This document shows, piece by piece, positions 9,230-17,810 of a stretch of 64,000 nt of DNA. The position numbers and the translations under genes are program-made. The stretch lies in the NCBI RefSeq assembly GCF_003031585.1, contig NZ_PWAA01000061.1, positions 1 through 64,000 of the forward strand. The letters run 5' to 3'. The notes beneath the pieces are model-generated. The model was not told the origin of the DNA and did not search any database. It saw only the letters and a program-made list of their open reading frames with translations. The stretch is from Thalassobius sp. I31.1. GTDB taxonomy: Bacteria > Pseudomonadota > Alphaproteobacteria > Rhodobacterales > Rhodobacteraceae. Position 1 is the stretch's first letter, and the number at the start of each line of letters is the position of its first letter.

Positions 9230-9670
9230 TCAGCCCCAGTAGCGCTGTGCTTTCCAGGACAACCAGCCGCAAAAAATGCCGCCCGCGATCAGTGTGGTCA
9301 CAATATCTGTGGTCAGAAAGACCGAAGCCCAGTTCATGCTGATTTCAAACACGGCACCGATGGCTTCGGTCACACCATGATAAATCTTACGCATGGACAG
9401 GTTCACCATGCGGATGCCTGCATGCAGAAAAACAGCAACAAGAAAGGCCGCAATAGAGGTCGTGACCCCGCCCGCAAAAGCAATCAGCCGTGTGCTTTCC
9501 CCACGTGGCCCCATGATCTTCCAGCCACAGACCAGCCCCACAGGGCAGTTCAGCAGCCACAGCGACTCGCCACTTGTGCCCTCAGGCAGCAATGGCAGGA
9601 TCATAGTAGAGATAATAAACGCAAGAACCGTGAACGTAAGAGCACCAACAAGTCTGGATGCGGTCGGCAT
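9230..9670 (-). CDS. trgA: TrgA-family tellurium resistance membrane protein
   Basis: A 146-residue integral membrane protein with about four hydrophobic segments (near residues 8-28, 38-52, 64-86 and 113-135) and a short basic C-terminus. The pattern and the 'TASRLVGALTFTVLAF' opening match TrgA of Rhodobacteraceae. The gene is 64 bp upstream of trgB on the same strand with a clear AGGA ribosome site, so the two are probably one transcript. TrgA has been linked genetically to tellurite resistance, but its biochemical role is unknown. The assignment rests on size, topology and the trgA-trgB-cysK order. Confidence 0.8.
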   Translation of the reverse strand: MPTASRLVGALTFTVLAFIISTMILPLLPEGTSGESLWLLNCPVGLVCGWKIMGPRGESTRLIAFAGGVTTSIAAFLVAVFLHAGIRMVNLSMRKIYHGVTEAIGAVFEISMNWASVFLTTDIVTTLIAGGIFCGWLSWKAQRYWG

Positions 9671-9804
9671 GAGAATATCCTGTTTAACCGGAAAACAACT
9701 GAACCCAGGGTAGTTTATACAACGGTTGAAATACAGCGCAAAAATGCAACGTAAATCTGCAATGGCCTATGTGCCACAGGCCATTGCAGTCTGATAATGC
9801 CCGG

Positions 9805-11034
9805 TCAGATCACCTGATCAAGCGCTGAGATCAGCTTTGTTACCTCTTCTTCAGAGGTATAATGCACGAAACTCAGACGCAGCACGCCTTTTTCCAGATC
9901 AAGCCCCATGGCGGACAATGGGCGTGATCCGTAAAAATCACCGCCACCGGCCATAATACCAAGGGGTGCCAGATCCGCAGCGGCCTGCCGTCCCGATCCT
10001 GCCAGCTCGACCGCAACGGTCGGGGCTTTTGCCGCTGCATCCGCGGAACCAATCAGCCGGGCTGAGTTTTTGCTGCCCAGATAATCCAGCAAGGGCTGCA
10101 ACAGTTTTGTTTCATATGAACGCTGCAGATCATGCACCGCTTTGCTGCGGGCTGCCGGATCTGCCTGACCGCCCGGGAAATGATGTGCGTAAAGATCATC
10201 GATATAATCCGCCATCCCCGCACAGGCCGCGACCTGGGCGTGATCCGGGCCTGCCGGGGTCAGACGTTTGTACAGAACATCCCCATTAAACCAATGCGCC
10301 TGGTTCGGAAGTTTCATCCCCAGGTCACGGCGGATCACCATGATCCCCTGGTGTGGCCCAAAGGTCTTATAAGCTGAAAACAGATAAATATCCGCGCCGA
10401 TTTCATCCACATTTACAAAGCCATGCGGCGCATAGCTGACCCCATCAACACAGGTATAGATCCCCTGCGCGCGGGCCATTTTGCAGACAGCCGCCACATC
10501 GTTAATCTCGCCAACGATATTGGAACAATGCGGGAAAGCGATCAGCTTCACCTTGTCGTCAATCAGCGCCTCAAGATCAGATATCTCAAGGCTGCCGCTG
10601 TCCGGGTTGACCGCCCATTCGCGGACTTCAAAGCCTTCCTCTGCCAAACGACGCCAGGGGCCTGAGTTTGCCTCATGGTCCTGATTGGTCACAATCACAA
10701 CGTCACCCGGTGACAGAAACCGGCGGAAAGCATTGGCCAGAACATAGGTGTTCTGCGTGGTCGATGGCCCGAAGGACAGCTCATCCGTTTCCACGCCCAA
10801 CAGGGCCGCAAGACGCACCCGGGCTTCGTCCATTTCCTGCCCTGCCAGTGTAGAAGCCTCATAGGGCGCATAGGGCTGCACTTTGCGTTCATTGTAATAC
10901 CGTGTCAGCCGGTCAATCACCGGCTTGCAGGTATAGCTGCCACCGGCGTTTTCAAAAAACGCCTGCCCCTGCAGCGAGGCCTGTTCAAACGCCGTGAACT
11001 GGCTGCGTACAAAGGAAATGTCGAGATCGCTCAT
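9805..11034 (-). CDS. Class V aminotransferase / cysteine desulfurase-like protein
   Basis: A 409-residue PLP enzyme. The Schiff-base lysine is in 'SAYKTFGPHQG' (about residue 224), and the cofactor-stacking His is in 'NQDHEANSGPW'. The opening 'FENAGGSYTCKPV' is typical of the group annotated as cysteine desulfurase-like. It lacks an obvious IscS- or SufS-type active-site Cys loop, so the true substrate is uncertain; lyase or aminotransferase chemistry is possible. The ATG at 11034 follows a GGAG site, which fits better than a TTG one codon upstream. It sits upstream of trgA-trgB-cysK on the same strand but with a 134-bp gap. Confidence 0.85.
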   Translation of the reverse strand: MSDLDISFVRSQFTAFEQASLQGQAFFENAGGSYTCKPVIDRLTRYYNERKVQPYAPYEASTLAGQEMDEARVRLAALLGVETDELSFGPSTTQNTYVLANAFRRFLSPGDVVIVTNQDHEANSGPWRRLAEEGFEVREWAVNPDSGSLEISDLEALIDDKVKLIAFPHCSNIVGEINDVAAVCKMARAQGIYTCVDGVSYAPHGFVNVDEIGADIYLFSAYKTFGPHQGIMVIRRDLGMKLPNQAHWFNGDVLYKRLTPAGPDHAQVAACAGMADYIDDLYAHHFPGGQADPAARSKAVHDLQRSYETKLLQPLLDYLGSKNSARLIGSADAAAKAPTVAVELAGSGRQAAADLAPLGIMAGGGDFYGSRPLSAMGLDLEKGVLRLSFVHYTSEEEVTKLISALDQVI

Positions 11035-11295
11035 CAATTGCTCCGTCAGAGATATGTCAGATGGGTTGGCAGGTCTTCCAGCCAGTCACCAGCGCGGCAA
11101 CAGACAGCGGCACAGCGCTGACAGGCAAGTGTTTGCACCCCAACAGATTCCGGTCAAGCCGCTACACCGGAAATGCACATATAAACCTGTGAGATCCGTA
11201 AACGCCCGGGGCCAGAAGATCCGGATTTCCGGGCTTGCCATCCATAAATGTTCACCCTACGTTCACACAAAAATATACCCCGAAGGATCTGACGG

Positions 11296-11514
11296 ATGAG
11301 AGAAAGTCTGAGACACAAAGCGATTGCAGTCTGTGAAGATAAGATCGCCAAAAAAGGCGATACCGTCGGCCTGTCGTTCTACGCGTTTTTTGCCAATAAA
11401 AACGATGATCCCGAATTGCTGATGGAAGCCGCAGAATGGTGGATCAGAACCCACGCATTGGATCACTTTGAGAAAGCCGCAAAAATCCGGGATCTGATGA
11501 AATCCGGTGCCTGA
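11296..11514 (+). CDS. Small conserved hypothetical protein
   Basis: A 72-residue soluble protein with a good ribosome site (AAGGA, 8 bp before ATG). It is mostly helical, with an aromatic middle ('GLSFYAFFANK', 'AAEWWIRTHAL'). I do not recognise a family or function. It is divergent from the aminotransferase gene and ends just before a strong bidirectional terminator. The clean start, normal codon use and terminator support a real gene. Confidence 0.7.
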   Translation: MRESLRHKAIAVCEDKIAKKGDTVGLSFYAFFANKNDDPELLMEAAEWWIRTHALDHFEKAAKIRDLMKSGA

Positions 11515-11537
11515 CCCCGGCCCCTGCCACGTTAAAC

Positions 11538-11582
11538 AAAAAAGCCCCCGGGGCTGATTGCTCCGGGGGCCTTTTTTATTTT
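11538..11582. terminator. Bidirectional terminator
   Basis: Arms GCCCCCGG (11544-11551) and CCGGGGGC (11563-11570) are flanked by an A-run on the left and a T-run on the right. It serves the small plus-strand gene ending at 11514 and the convergent BCCT gene ending at 11595. Confidence 0.9.
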
Positions 11583-11594
11583 TGTCTGCGCAGC

Positions 11595-13154
11595 TTATTC
11601 GCCAGCGCGCGCCTTACGCAGTCCCAGGAAAAGGGACACACACATCAGAACCAGTACAATTGCGAAGGGGAAACCTGTTGCAATTGCCGCCGCCTGAAGT
11701 GCCGCAAGACCACCGCCCAGAAGCAAAGCAATCGCAATCGCCCCTTCCAGGATGCACCAGAACACACGCTGTGCGGTTGGCGCATTGGTTTTGCCACCTG
11801 CGGTGATGGTGTCGATCACCAGAGAGCCAGAGTCAGATGACGTTACGAAGAACACGATCACCAGGATAATGCCCACGAAGGACAGAATGCCGGACAGCGG
11901 GAAGTTTTCGAACAGAACATACATCTTGATCTCAAGTGCGGCATCTTTCAGCGCCTGACCACCGTCACCCATGATCTGATCCAGGGCTGCGCCACCGAAT
12001 ACAGTCATCCAGATCGCACCAACGATTGTTGGGATGATCATGACGCACAGCACGAATTCACGCACAGTACGGCCACGGGAAATACGCGCAATGAACATGC
12101 CCACGAAAGGTGACCAGGAAATCCACCAGGCCCAGTAAAACGCGGTCCAGCCCTGCATGAAGTTGGTGTCTTCACGACCTACCACACCTGACAGTGCCGG
12201 CAGGTTCACGGCATAGGCCCACATGTTGTCAAAGAAACCCGTGAAGATCGCCATTGTCGGACCAACAATGATCACCAGAACCAGCAGGATCGCGGCAAGG
12301 ATCATGTTTGCTTCGGACAGACGCTTCACGCCTTTATCAAGGCCGGCAACAACGGAAACCAGTGCAAAAGCTGTGATCGCAATGATCAAAAGCACTTTCA
12401 TGCCGTCCGTCACAGGCACACCAAACAGGTGGTTCAGACCACCCAGCGCCTGTTCCGCACCCAGACCAAGCGATGTCGCAAGACCAAAGATCGTTGCAAA
12501 AACCGCCAGCACATCAATGATGTGGCCCGGGATGCCCCAGGTGTATTTGCCAAAGATCGGGTAGAACACAGAACGCATGGTCAGTGGCAGGCCACGGTTA
12601 AAGCTGAAGAACGCCAGTGACAGCGCCACAACCGCATAAACCGCCCATGGGTGCAGGCCCCAATGGAAGATCGTCGCGGCCATCGCCAGATCACGTGCCG
12701 CCGCAGGATCACCCGCTGCCGCACCTGCAGGTGCCCAGTCGGTGCGCACGCCTTCGGCTTCGGCAATACCGCCAAGAGCAGCGCCATAATGGGAAATCGG
12801 CTCAGCCACGCCCCAGAACACAAGGCCAATGCCCATGCCTGCCGCGAACAGCATCGCAAACCATCCCGCGTAGGAATAATCAGGTTTCGCGTCATCCCCA
12901 CCAAGGCGGATCTTGCCATAAGGCGTCACCACCAGCAGCAGCGAGAACAGCACAAAGATGTTCCCGGACAGCATGAAGACCCAGTCAAACTTGCTGGTCA
13001 GTGCCGGGCGCAGCCATCCGAAAAATTCACCGGCCTGTTCTTTGAACACCAGTGAGAAGAAGACAAAAGCCAGAATGGTGGCAGCAGAGACTGCAAACAC
13101 CGGGTTATGGACATCAAGCCCCATGAACTGGACGTTCATCCTGTCCGGTTTCAT
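11595..13154 (-). CDS. BCCT family transporter (betaine/choline/DMSP type)
   Basis: A 519-residue secondary transporter with the twelve membrane segments of the betaine/choline/carnitine family. The substrate-site glycine motif GMGIG is at residues 106-110 and is followed by 'FWGVAEPISH'. The family's Trp-rich TM8 region is present ('FYWAWWISWSPFVGMFIARISRGR'). The GMGIG form is that of sodium-coupled betaine carriers such as BetP; many BCCT proteins of this group also take up DMSP. It lies downstream of dmdA and acuI on the same strand but behind its own non-coding gap and a terminator, so it may have its own promoter. Confidence 0.92.
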   Translation of the reverse strand: MKPDRMNVQFMGLDVHNPVFAVSAATILAFVFFSLVFKEQAGEFFGWLRPALTSKFDWVFMLSGNIFVLFSLLLVVTPYGKIRLGGDDAKPDYSYAGWFAMLFAAGMGIGLVFWGVAEPISHYGAALGGIAEAEGVRTDWAPAGAAAGDPAAARDLAMAATIFHWGLHPWAVYAVVALSLAFFSFNRGLPLTMRSVFYPIFGKYTWGIPGHIIDVLAVFATIFGLATSLGLGAEQALGGLNHLFGVPVTDGMKVLLIIAITAFALVSVVAGLDKGVKRLSEANMILAAILLVLVIIVGPTMAIFTGFFDNMWAYAVNLPALSGVVGREDTNFMQGWTAFYWAWWISWSPFVGMFIARISRGRTVREFVLCVMIIPTIVGAIWMTVFGGAALDQIMGDGGQALKDAALEIKMYVLFENFPLSGILSFVGIILVIVFFVTSSDSGSLVIDTITAGGKTNAPTAQRVFWCILEGAIAIALLLGGGLAALQAAAIATGFPFAIVLVLMCVSLFLGLRKARAGE

Positions 13155-13297
13155 ATGTTACATCGTCTTTTTGGGCCAAAACGCGCCCTCCATGTTGTTT
13201 TACTCTGCCCCTGCTTTAGGAAGTTTCTGACGGGATACAAGCGACAAACAAGACTGCCCCCTTATCAAAATCGACATTTCTTCGCCCAAATGCGCAT

Positions 13298-13330
13298 AAA
13301 AAAGGCCGCCCGTTACAGGCGGCCTTTTCT
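13298..13330 (-). terminator. Terminator after the shortened BCCT gene
   Basis: Arms GGCCGCC (13304-13310) and GGCGGCC (13318-13324) are flanked by A-runs on the left, which read as a T-run on the minus strand. It follows the BCCT gene that stops at 13350. Confidence 0.85.
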
Positions 13331-13349
13331 GAGCTCTTTTAAAGAGACC

Positions 13350-14798
13350 TTATTCGGACACAGTCGTCTCGATGCCCTGCGCTTCGCGCTGGCTGTCACG
13401 ATAAATCGCTTTCAGCACAGAAATGGCCATCAGAACCATCACAACGCTGAATGGCAGTGCACCGATCACCATCGCAGTCTGAATGGCGCTCAGGCCACCT
13501 GCAATAATCAGGCCACCGACAACCAGCGCCATTGCAACACCCCAGAAGATGATGTGTGGACGGGCTTTCGGGCCCTCATCCCCTGCTGCGTTAATGGTGT
13601 TGATGATCAGAACGCCAGAGTCAGCTGTTGTCACAAGATATGTCAGCAGCAGTACCATCACCACCACAGACATGACCCATGCCAGGCCTTCGCTCAGCAT
13701 CACGTTCAGCATTGCGAACAGCTGATCTGCCTGACCTGCATCAAGGATCGCACGATTTGCGTTACCGTTCAGTTCCAGGTCAATCGCTGTGCCACCGACA
13801 ATAGAGAACCAGATAAAGCACATCAGGCCCGGAACAAGCATCGCACCGATCACATACTCACGTACTGTACGGCCTTTGGACACACGTGCCAGGAACAGAC
13901 CGACGAAAGGTGCAAATGCAATCCACCATGCCCAGTAGAAGATGTTCCAGCCACCTTGCCAGCTGGCGAGCTGAGATGCGACAGAGCCTTCAACACCATC
14001 AGAGGTCCAGACGTTAAACAGGATCCAGGGCAGGTTGGTGATGTAATCCCAGATCCCGACAAACAGCGCCTGCAGACCGAAGAATGTGGAACCAAAGATC
14101 AGGAAGAAGGCCAGCAGGAAGAAGCTCAGACCCATGTTCAGGTTAGAAAGCCACTTAATGCCTTTGCCAACACCGGAAAGTGCAGACATGGTAGATGCGC
14201 CCATGATCACAACCAGGGATACAACGATTGCTGCTTTGGATACGGTCCGTGTGCCTTCTGCGTCAACGGTGTACAGCCATTCACCAAAGCCAATGCGATA
14301 CAGGTCGGATACGAACTGATCCACACCAAAGCCCAGAGTCTGTGCCATACCAAGGATGGTCGCAACCACCGCCACAACGTCAACCAGGTGACCTGTGAAA
14401 CCGGACAGGGATTTCCCGAAGATCGGGGTCAGGCCGGAACGAATGGTCAGCGGCAGTCCACGACGGTATGAGAAATAGCCCAGAGACAGACCAACAATCG
14501 CATAAGACGCCCAGGCCGCCACACCCCAGTGGGTGAAGGACCAGATGTACGCGTCACGGACGTTGCCCAGGGTCTCGCCCTCGGTCAGGCCCATGATGGT
14601 CGATGGGTTGGACTTGAAGTGATAGATCGGTTCAGCGGTTGCAAAGGTCAGCATCCCAATCCCGATCCCTGCCCCGAACATCATCGAGAACCAGGAAAAA
14701 TTTGAAAGCTCTGGTTTGTCACCTTCCAGACCAAGCTTCAGACGCCCCGCTTCTGGCCAGGCGGCAAGCACCACACAGGTCAGAACGAAAAACGCCAT
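13350..14798 (-). CDS. BCCT family transporter, N-terminally truncated
   Basis: A 482-residue BCCT protein whose first membrane segment is missing. The glycine motif (GIGIG) lies at residues 44-48, whereas it is at 106-110 in the neighbouring full-length BCCT. The frame stays open upstream of the ATG to about 14915, and the last part ('GFLGQINSFILATFNFWYV') reads like the normal family sequence. There is no ATG, GTG or TTG there, and the acuI terminator lies only about 130 bp upstream. The remaining core, including 'FYWAWWIAFAPFVG', is intact. Either the 5' end was deleted (a pseudogene) or a shortened carrier is made from the internal Met. Confidence 0.8.
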   Translation of the reverse strand: MAFFVLTCVVLAAWPEAGRLKLGLEGDKPELSNFSWFSMMFGAGIGIGMLTFATAEPIYHFKSNPSTIMGLTEGETLGNVRDAYIWSFTHWGVAAWASYAIVGLSLGYFSYRRGLPLTIRSGLTPIFGKSLSGFTGHLVDVVAVVATILGMAQTLGFGVDQFVSDLYRIGFGEWLYTVDAEGTRTVSKAAIVVSLVVIMGASTMSALSGVGKGIKWLSNLNMGLSFFLLAFFLIFGSTFFGLQALFVGIWDYITNLPWILFNVWTSDGVEGSVASQLASWQGGWNIFYWAWWIAFAPFVGLFLARVSKGRTVREYVIGAMLVPGLMCFIWFSIVGGTAIDLELNGNANRAILDAGQADQLFAMLNVMLSEGLAWVMSVVVMVLLLTYLVTTADSGVLIINTINAAGDEGPKARPHIIFWGVAMALVVGGLIIAGGLSAIQTAMVIGALPFSVVMVLMAISVLKAIYRDSQREAQGIETTVSE

Positions 14799-14929
14799 GG
14801 CACAGACATACCAGAAGTTAAACGTCGCAAGGATGAATGAGTTGATCTGCCCAAGAAAGCCTGCAGTGGGAAAGCGACATGTTGTCGTGAAACTGCGATG
14901 ATTGCCAAATTTTTATCGCGCAAAAAAAC

Positions 14930-14960
14930 AAAACGGGCACCCTGAGGTGCCCGCTTTTAT
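14930..14960 (-). terminator. Terminator after acuI
   Basis: A perfect 8-bp stem, CGGGCACC (14934-14941) and GGTGCCCG (14946-14953), encloses a CTGA tetraloop. On the minus strand a T-rich run follows. It separates acuI from the shortened BCCT gene. Confidence 0.9.
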
Positions 14961-14980
14961 TTACCGTTTAGTCAAAACAA

Positions 14981-15970
14981 TCAGGCGTTTACGTCTACAA
15001 CCACACGACCTTTGATCTGGCCTTTCAGGATATCTTTCCCAAGACCCGGCAGATCAGTCAGAGTTGCCGGTGTGATCATCGCCTCAAGCTTATCCATCGG
15101 CAGATCTTTCGCCAGACGTTCCCAGGCACGCAGGCGGTTGTCATATGGCTGCATCACGCTGTCGATGCCCAAAAGGTTCACGCCGCGCAGCAGGAACGGA
15201 ATAACCGTCGCAGGCAGACCAGCGCCACCGGCAAGGCCAACAGCAGAAACGGAGGCACCGTATTTCATCTGCCCCAGAACCCGTGCCAGCATGTCACCGC
15301 CAACCGCATCCACACACCCGGCCCAGGTTTCGGCTTCAAGCGGGCGTTTGGTGGTTTCATTCAGCTCTTCGCGTGCAACGATCTGGGTTGCGCCCAGGCT
15401 TTTCAGGTAATCTGCCTGTTCCGGACGACCGGTGACACCAGCAACTTCATAGCCAAGGTTCGACAGGATCGCAGTCGCAACCGACCCCACGCCACCTGCA
15501 GCACCGGTCACAAGAACCGGACCATTGCCTGGTTTCAGCCCGTGATCTTCCAGCGCCATAATCGCCAGCATCGCGGTGAAACCAGCGGTGCCAACCGCCA
15601 TGGCCTGACGCGCGTCAATGCCTGCAGGCAGTGGCACAAGCCAATCACCTTTCACGCGGGCTTTCTGGGCATAACCGCCCCAATGGGCCTCGCCCACACG
15701 CCAGCCGGTCAGCACAACTTTGTCACCCGCTTTATAGTTCGGGTTGTCGGAGGCTTCGACCGTACCGGCGAAATCAATGCCCGGCACATGCGGGTAGTTG
15801 CGCACAAGACCACCACCCGGCCCGACACAAAGACCATCTTTGTAATTCACAGTGGAATATTCCACCGCGACAGTCACATCGCCTTCGGGCAGCTGATCCA
15901 CTGTGATCTGCTCTACCGCGGCTGAGGTCTTACCCTCTTCATTTTTGTTCACAACAAGTGCGTTGAACAT
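14981..15970 (-). CDS. acuI: Acrylyl-CoA reductase (NADPH) AcuI
   Basis: A 329-residue MDR-superfamily oxidoreductase without the structural zinc motif. It reduces acryloyl-CoA to propionyl-CoA, which removes the toxic intermediate of DMSP and acrylate catabolism. Visible features are 'VEYSTVNYKDGL' near the N-terminus and the NADPH-binding glycines in 'VTGAAGGVGSVAT' (about residue 155). The start at 15970 follows a GAGGAG ribosome site that overlaps the dmdA stop region, 11 bp after that gene. This dmdA-acuI pairing is the conserved Roseobacter arrangement and strongly supports the assignment over the closely related YhdH quinone-reductase-like proteins. Confidence 0.93.
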   Translation of the reverse strand: MFNALVVNKNEEGKTSAAVEQITVDQLPEGDVTVAVEYSTVNYKDGLCVGPGGGLVRNYPHVPGIDFAGTVEASDNPNYKAGDKVVLTGWRVGEAHWGGYAQKARVKGDWLVPLPAGIDARQAMAVGTAGFTAMLAIMALEDHGLKPGNGPVLVTGAAGGVGSVATAILSNLGYEVAGVTGRPEQADYLKSLGATQIVAREELNETTKRPLEAETWAGCVDAVGGDMLARVLGQMKYGASVSAVGLAGGAGLPATVIPFLLRGVNLLGIDSVMQPYDNRLRAWERLAKDLPMDKLEAMITPATLTDLPGLGKDILKGQIKGRVVVDVNA

Positions 15971-15981
15971 CTGTTTTCTCC

Positions 15982-17079
15982 TCAATTCCAGAATTCTGCG
16001 CGCAGGCGGGCTTTGCGTGTGCCATCCTGCGTTTTCACTTCAACATCTGCCCCGGTGGCAAAGCGATCCGCCTGCACCATGCCGATGGCAACATTTGTGT
16101 TCTGATCCGGTGACCAGGTGGCCGAGGTCACCTGCCCCAGCCGCGCGCCATCCCGGGTGATCGCCCAGTGCCGGTCACAGGCGGGCACGGGATCACCGTC
16201 AATTTCTACAGCGCATAACCGCCATTTCGCACCTTCAGCACGGGCTTGCTCCAGCGCCACCCGCCCGATGTAATCCGCATCCGAATTCACGAATTTCCCA
16301 AGACCACAGTCAAAAGGCGTGTGCGCCGCTGTCATATCATTGCCATAAGACAGCAGGCCACTTTCGACACGTTCAATCAGGTTCGGTCCCCCGGCACGCA
16401 CATTCAGATCGGCCCCGGCGGCAAACAGCGCCTGCCACAGATCCATGCCAATATCGCCACCTTCAACGTAGATCTCAAACCCGCCCTGTTTGGAATAACC
16501 GGACCGCGCAATCACCAGATCACGGCCCTGAAACGGCAGACGTTTATAGCGGAAGAACCGGATGTCACGCACCGCATCACCAAAGACCCGCGCCAGAAGA
16601 TCGTCAGATTTCGGCCCCTGAATGGCAAGCGGCGATACATCCGGTTCCGTGACCGAAACATTCAGCCCCATACCGGCGGCAACACCTTTCACCCAAAGCA
16701 AAAGATCACTGTCAGCAATGGAAATCCAGTAATGATCATCACTGTGTTTCACCGCCACCGGATCATTCAGCATGCCGCCATTCGTGTCGACCATCGGTAC
16801 GTAATAGCACTGATCATCGGCCATTTTTGACAGATCACGCGGGGTCAGCAGTGACAGCAGTTTTCCGGCATCCTGGCCCTGCACAGCAATCTGACGCTCG
16901 CAGGACACATCCCAGACCTGCACATGGTCTTTCAGATGGGCGCAATCGGCAGCCAGGCTTTCGAAGGCTGCAGGCAGCAACATACGATTGTAAACCGTAT
17001 AGGCAGAGACACCCGCAGCTTCGACCCCCTCAGAGAAAGGCGTGCGGCGCAGGCGGTTAGACGGGGCGATGGCAACCAT
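15982..17079 (-). CDS. dmdA: DMSP demethylase DmdA
   Basis: A 365-residue cytosolic tetrahydrofolate-dependent enzyme that transfers a methyl group from dimethylsulfoniopropionate, giving methylmercaptopropionate and 5-methyl-THF. It has the glycine-cleavage T-protein (GcvT) fold: a folate-binding N-terminal part ('VWDVSCERQIAVQG', 'NGGMLNDPVAV') and a C-terminal barrel. The opening 'GVEAAGVSAYTVYNRMLLP' and the length fit DmdA rather than GcvT or sarcosine-related homologues. The direct link to acuI confirms it. The gene sits in a minus-strand operon behind DUF2182 and DUF1326 genes, opposite a GntR regulator. Confidence 0.93.
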   Translation of the reverse strand: MVAIAPSNRLRRTPFSEGVEAAGVSAYTVYNRMLLPAAFESLAADCAHLKDHVQVWDVSCERQIAVQGQDAGKLLSLLTPRDLSKMADDQCYYVPMVDTNGGMLNDPVAVKHSDDHYWISIADSDLLLWVKGVAAGMGLNVSVTEPDVSPLAIQGPKSDDLLARVFGDAVRDIRFFRYKRLPFQGRDLVIARSGYSKQGGFEIYVEGGDIGMDLWQALFAAGADLNVRAGGPNLIERVESGLLSYGNDMTAAHTPFDCGLGKFVNSDADYIGRVALEQARAEGAKWRLCAVEIDGDPVPACDRHWAITRDGARLGQVTSATWSPDQNTNVAIGMVQADRFATGADVEVKTQDGTRKARLRAEFWN

Positions 17080-17142
17080 GAAGTTCTCCGTAGATCAGCG
17101 GGGCCGCAACAGCCCCGCGTTTTGTTCACATCAAAGCCGCGA

Positions 17143-17787
17143 TCAGCGACCCGGACCTTTCCAGTCGATCTGACAGATCTCAGCAGAGCGCCCGTCAAAA
17201 TCCCAGACCCGGCCAAAGGCACGTACTTTGCCTTTGTCGGCTTTCGCCACAGTGATATCCGGCCCCATCCAATAGTTGGTGTTGGTCGCAACCACATCCT
17301 GATCCGGGTCTTTGCCCTCAATCGGGGTGACGGCACCCTGGATGATCTTGCCAACGGTCAGACGGCGGGTCTTGCCTTCGGTTTCAAACGCCACAGGCGC
17401 GCGTTCGGCCCCCAGGAATTCACTGACCAGCATCTTAAACAGCCCGGTTGTGCCTTTCGCGGCCCCCGAGAAAATATGCACCAGCGCTTCAAAAGCTTCG
17501 TCAGACGCACGGTCATCAATATAAGCCGCCGCTTTCCAGTTGCCGCGCGCCATTTTGCCGGGGATTTCCAGCATCAGACCAACGTTCAGACCTGACAGAT
17601 CAATATCGCCATACTGACCTTCATCAATGCGGATCCCGGACCAGGCCTGGCAATAGCCTTCGGTTGGCGGGTGATCCCCAAGGCTGACCACACAGGGGCA
17701 GAACACTGTACAGTTACAGTTCAGGATCAGCTCCCCTTTGATTGTCCAGGGAACCGTCCCTACTTCCATCGTCATGGCACCATCCAT
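17143..17787 (-). CDS. DUF1326 protein in the dmdA operon
   Basis: A 214-residue protein of the DUF1326 family. The N-terminal third contains the family's cysteine cluster 'CNCTVFCPCV' (about residues 23-32), which looks like a metal site, and the rest is predicted beta-rich and soluble. Its function is unknown. DUF1326 genes commonly sit beside DUF2182 membrane-protein genes, as here (23 bp apart, strong GAGGAG ribosome site). It lies 63 bp upstream of dmdA with no terminator between, so it is probably cotranscribed with dmdA-acuI. A link to DMSP metabolism is inferred only from that position. Confidence 0.88.
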   Translation of the reverse strand: MDGAMTMEVGTVPWTIKGELILNCNCTVFCPCVVSLGDHPPTEGYCQAWSGIRIDEGQYGDIDLSGLNVGLMLEIPGKMARGNWKAAAYIDDRASDEAFEALVHIFSGAAKGTTGLFKMLVSEFLGAERAPVAFETEGKTRRLTVGKIIQGAVTPIEGKDPDQDVVATNTNYWMGPDITVAKADKGKVRAFGRVWDFDGRSAEICQIDWKGPGR

Positions 17788-17810
17788 GTTACTTCTCCTC
17801 AGTTTGTCCC

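Noticed and set aside
13107-14471. A plus-strand open frame of about 450 codons opposite the BCCT genes
   Set aside because: It is Cys-, His- and Gln-rich without any domain pattern, while the minus strand encodes obvious transporters.
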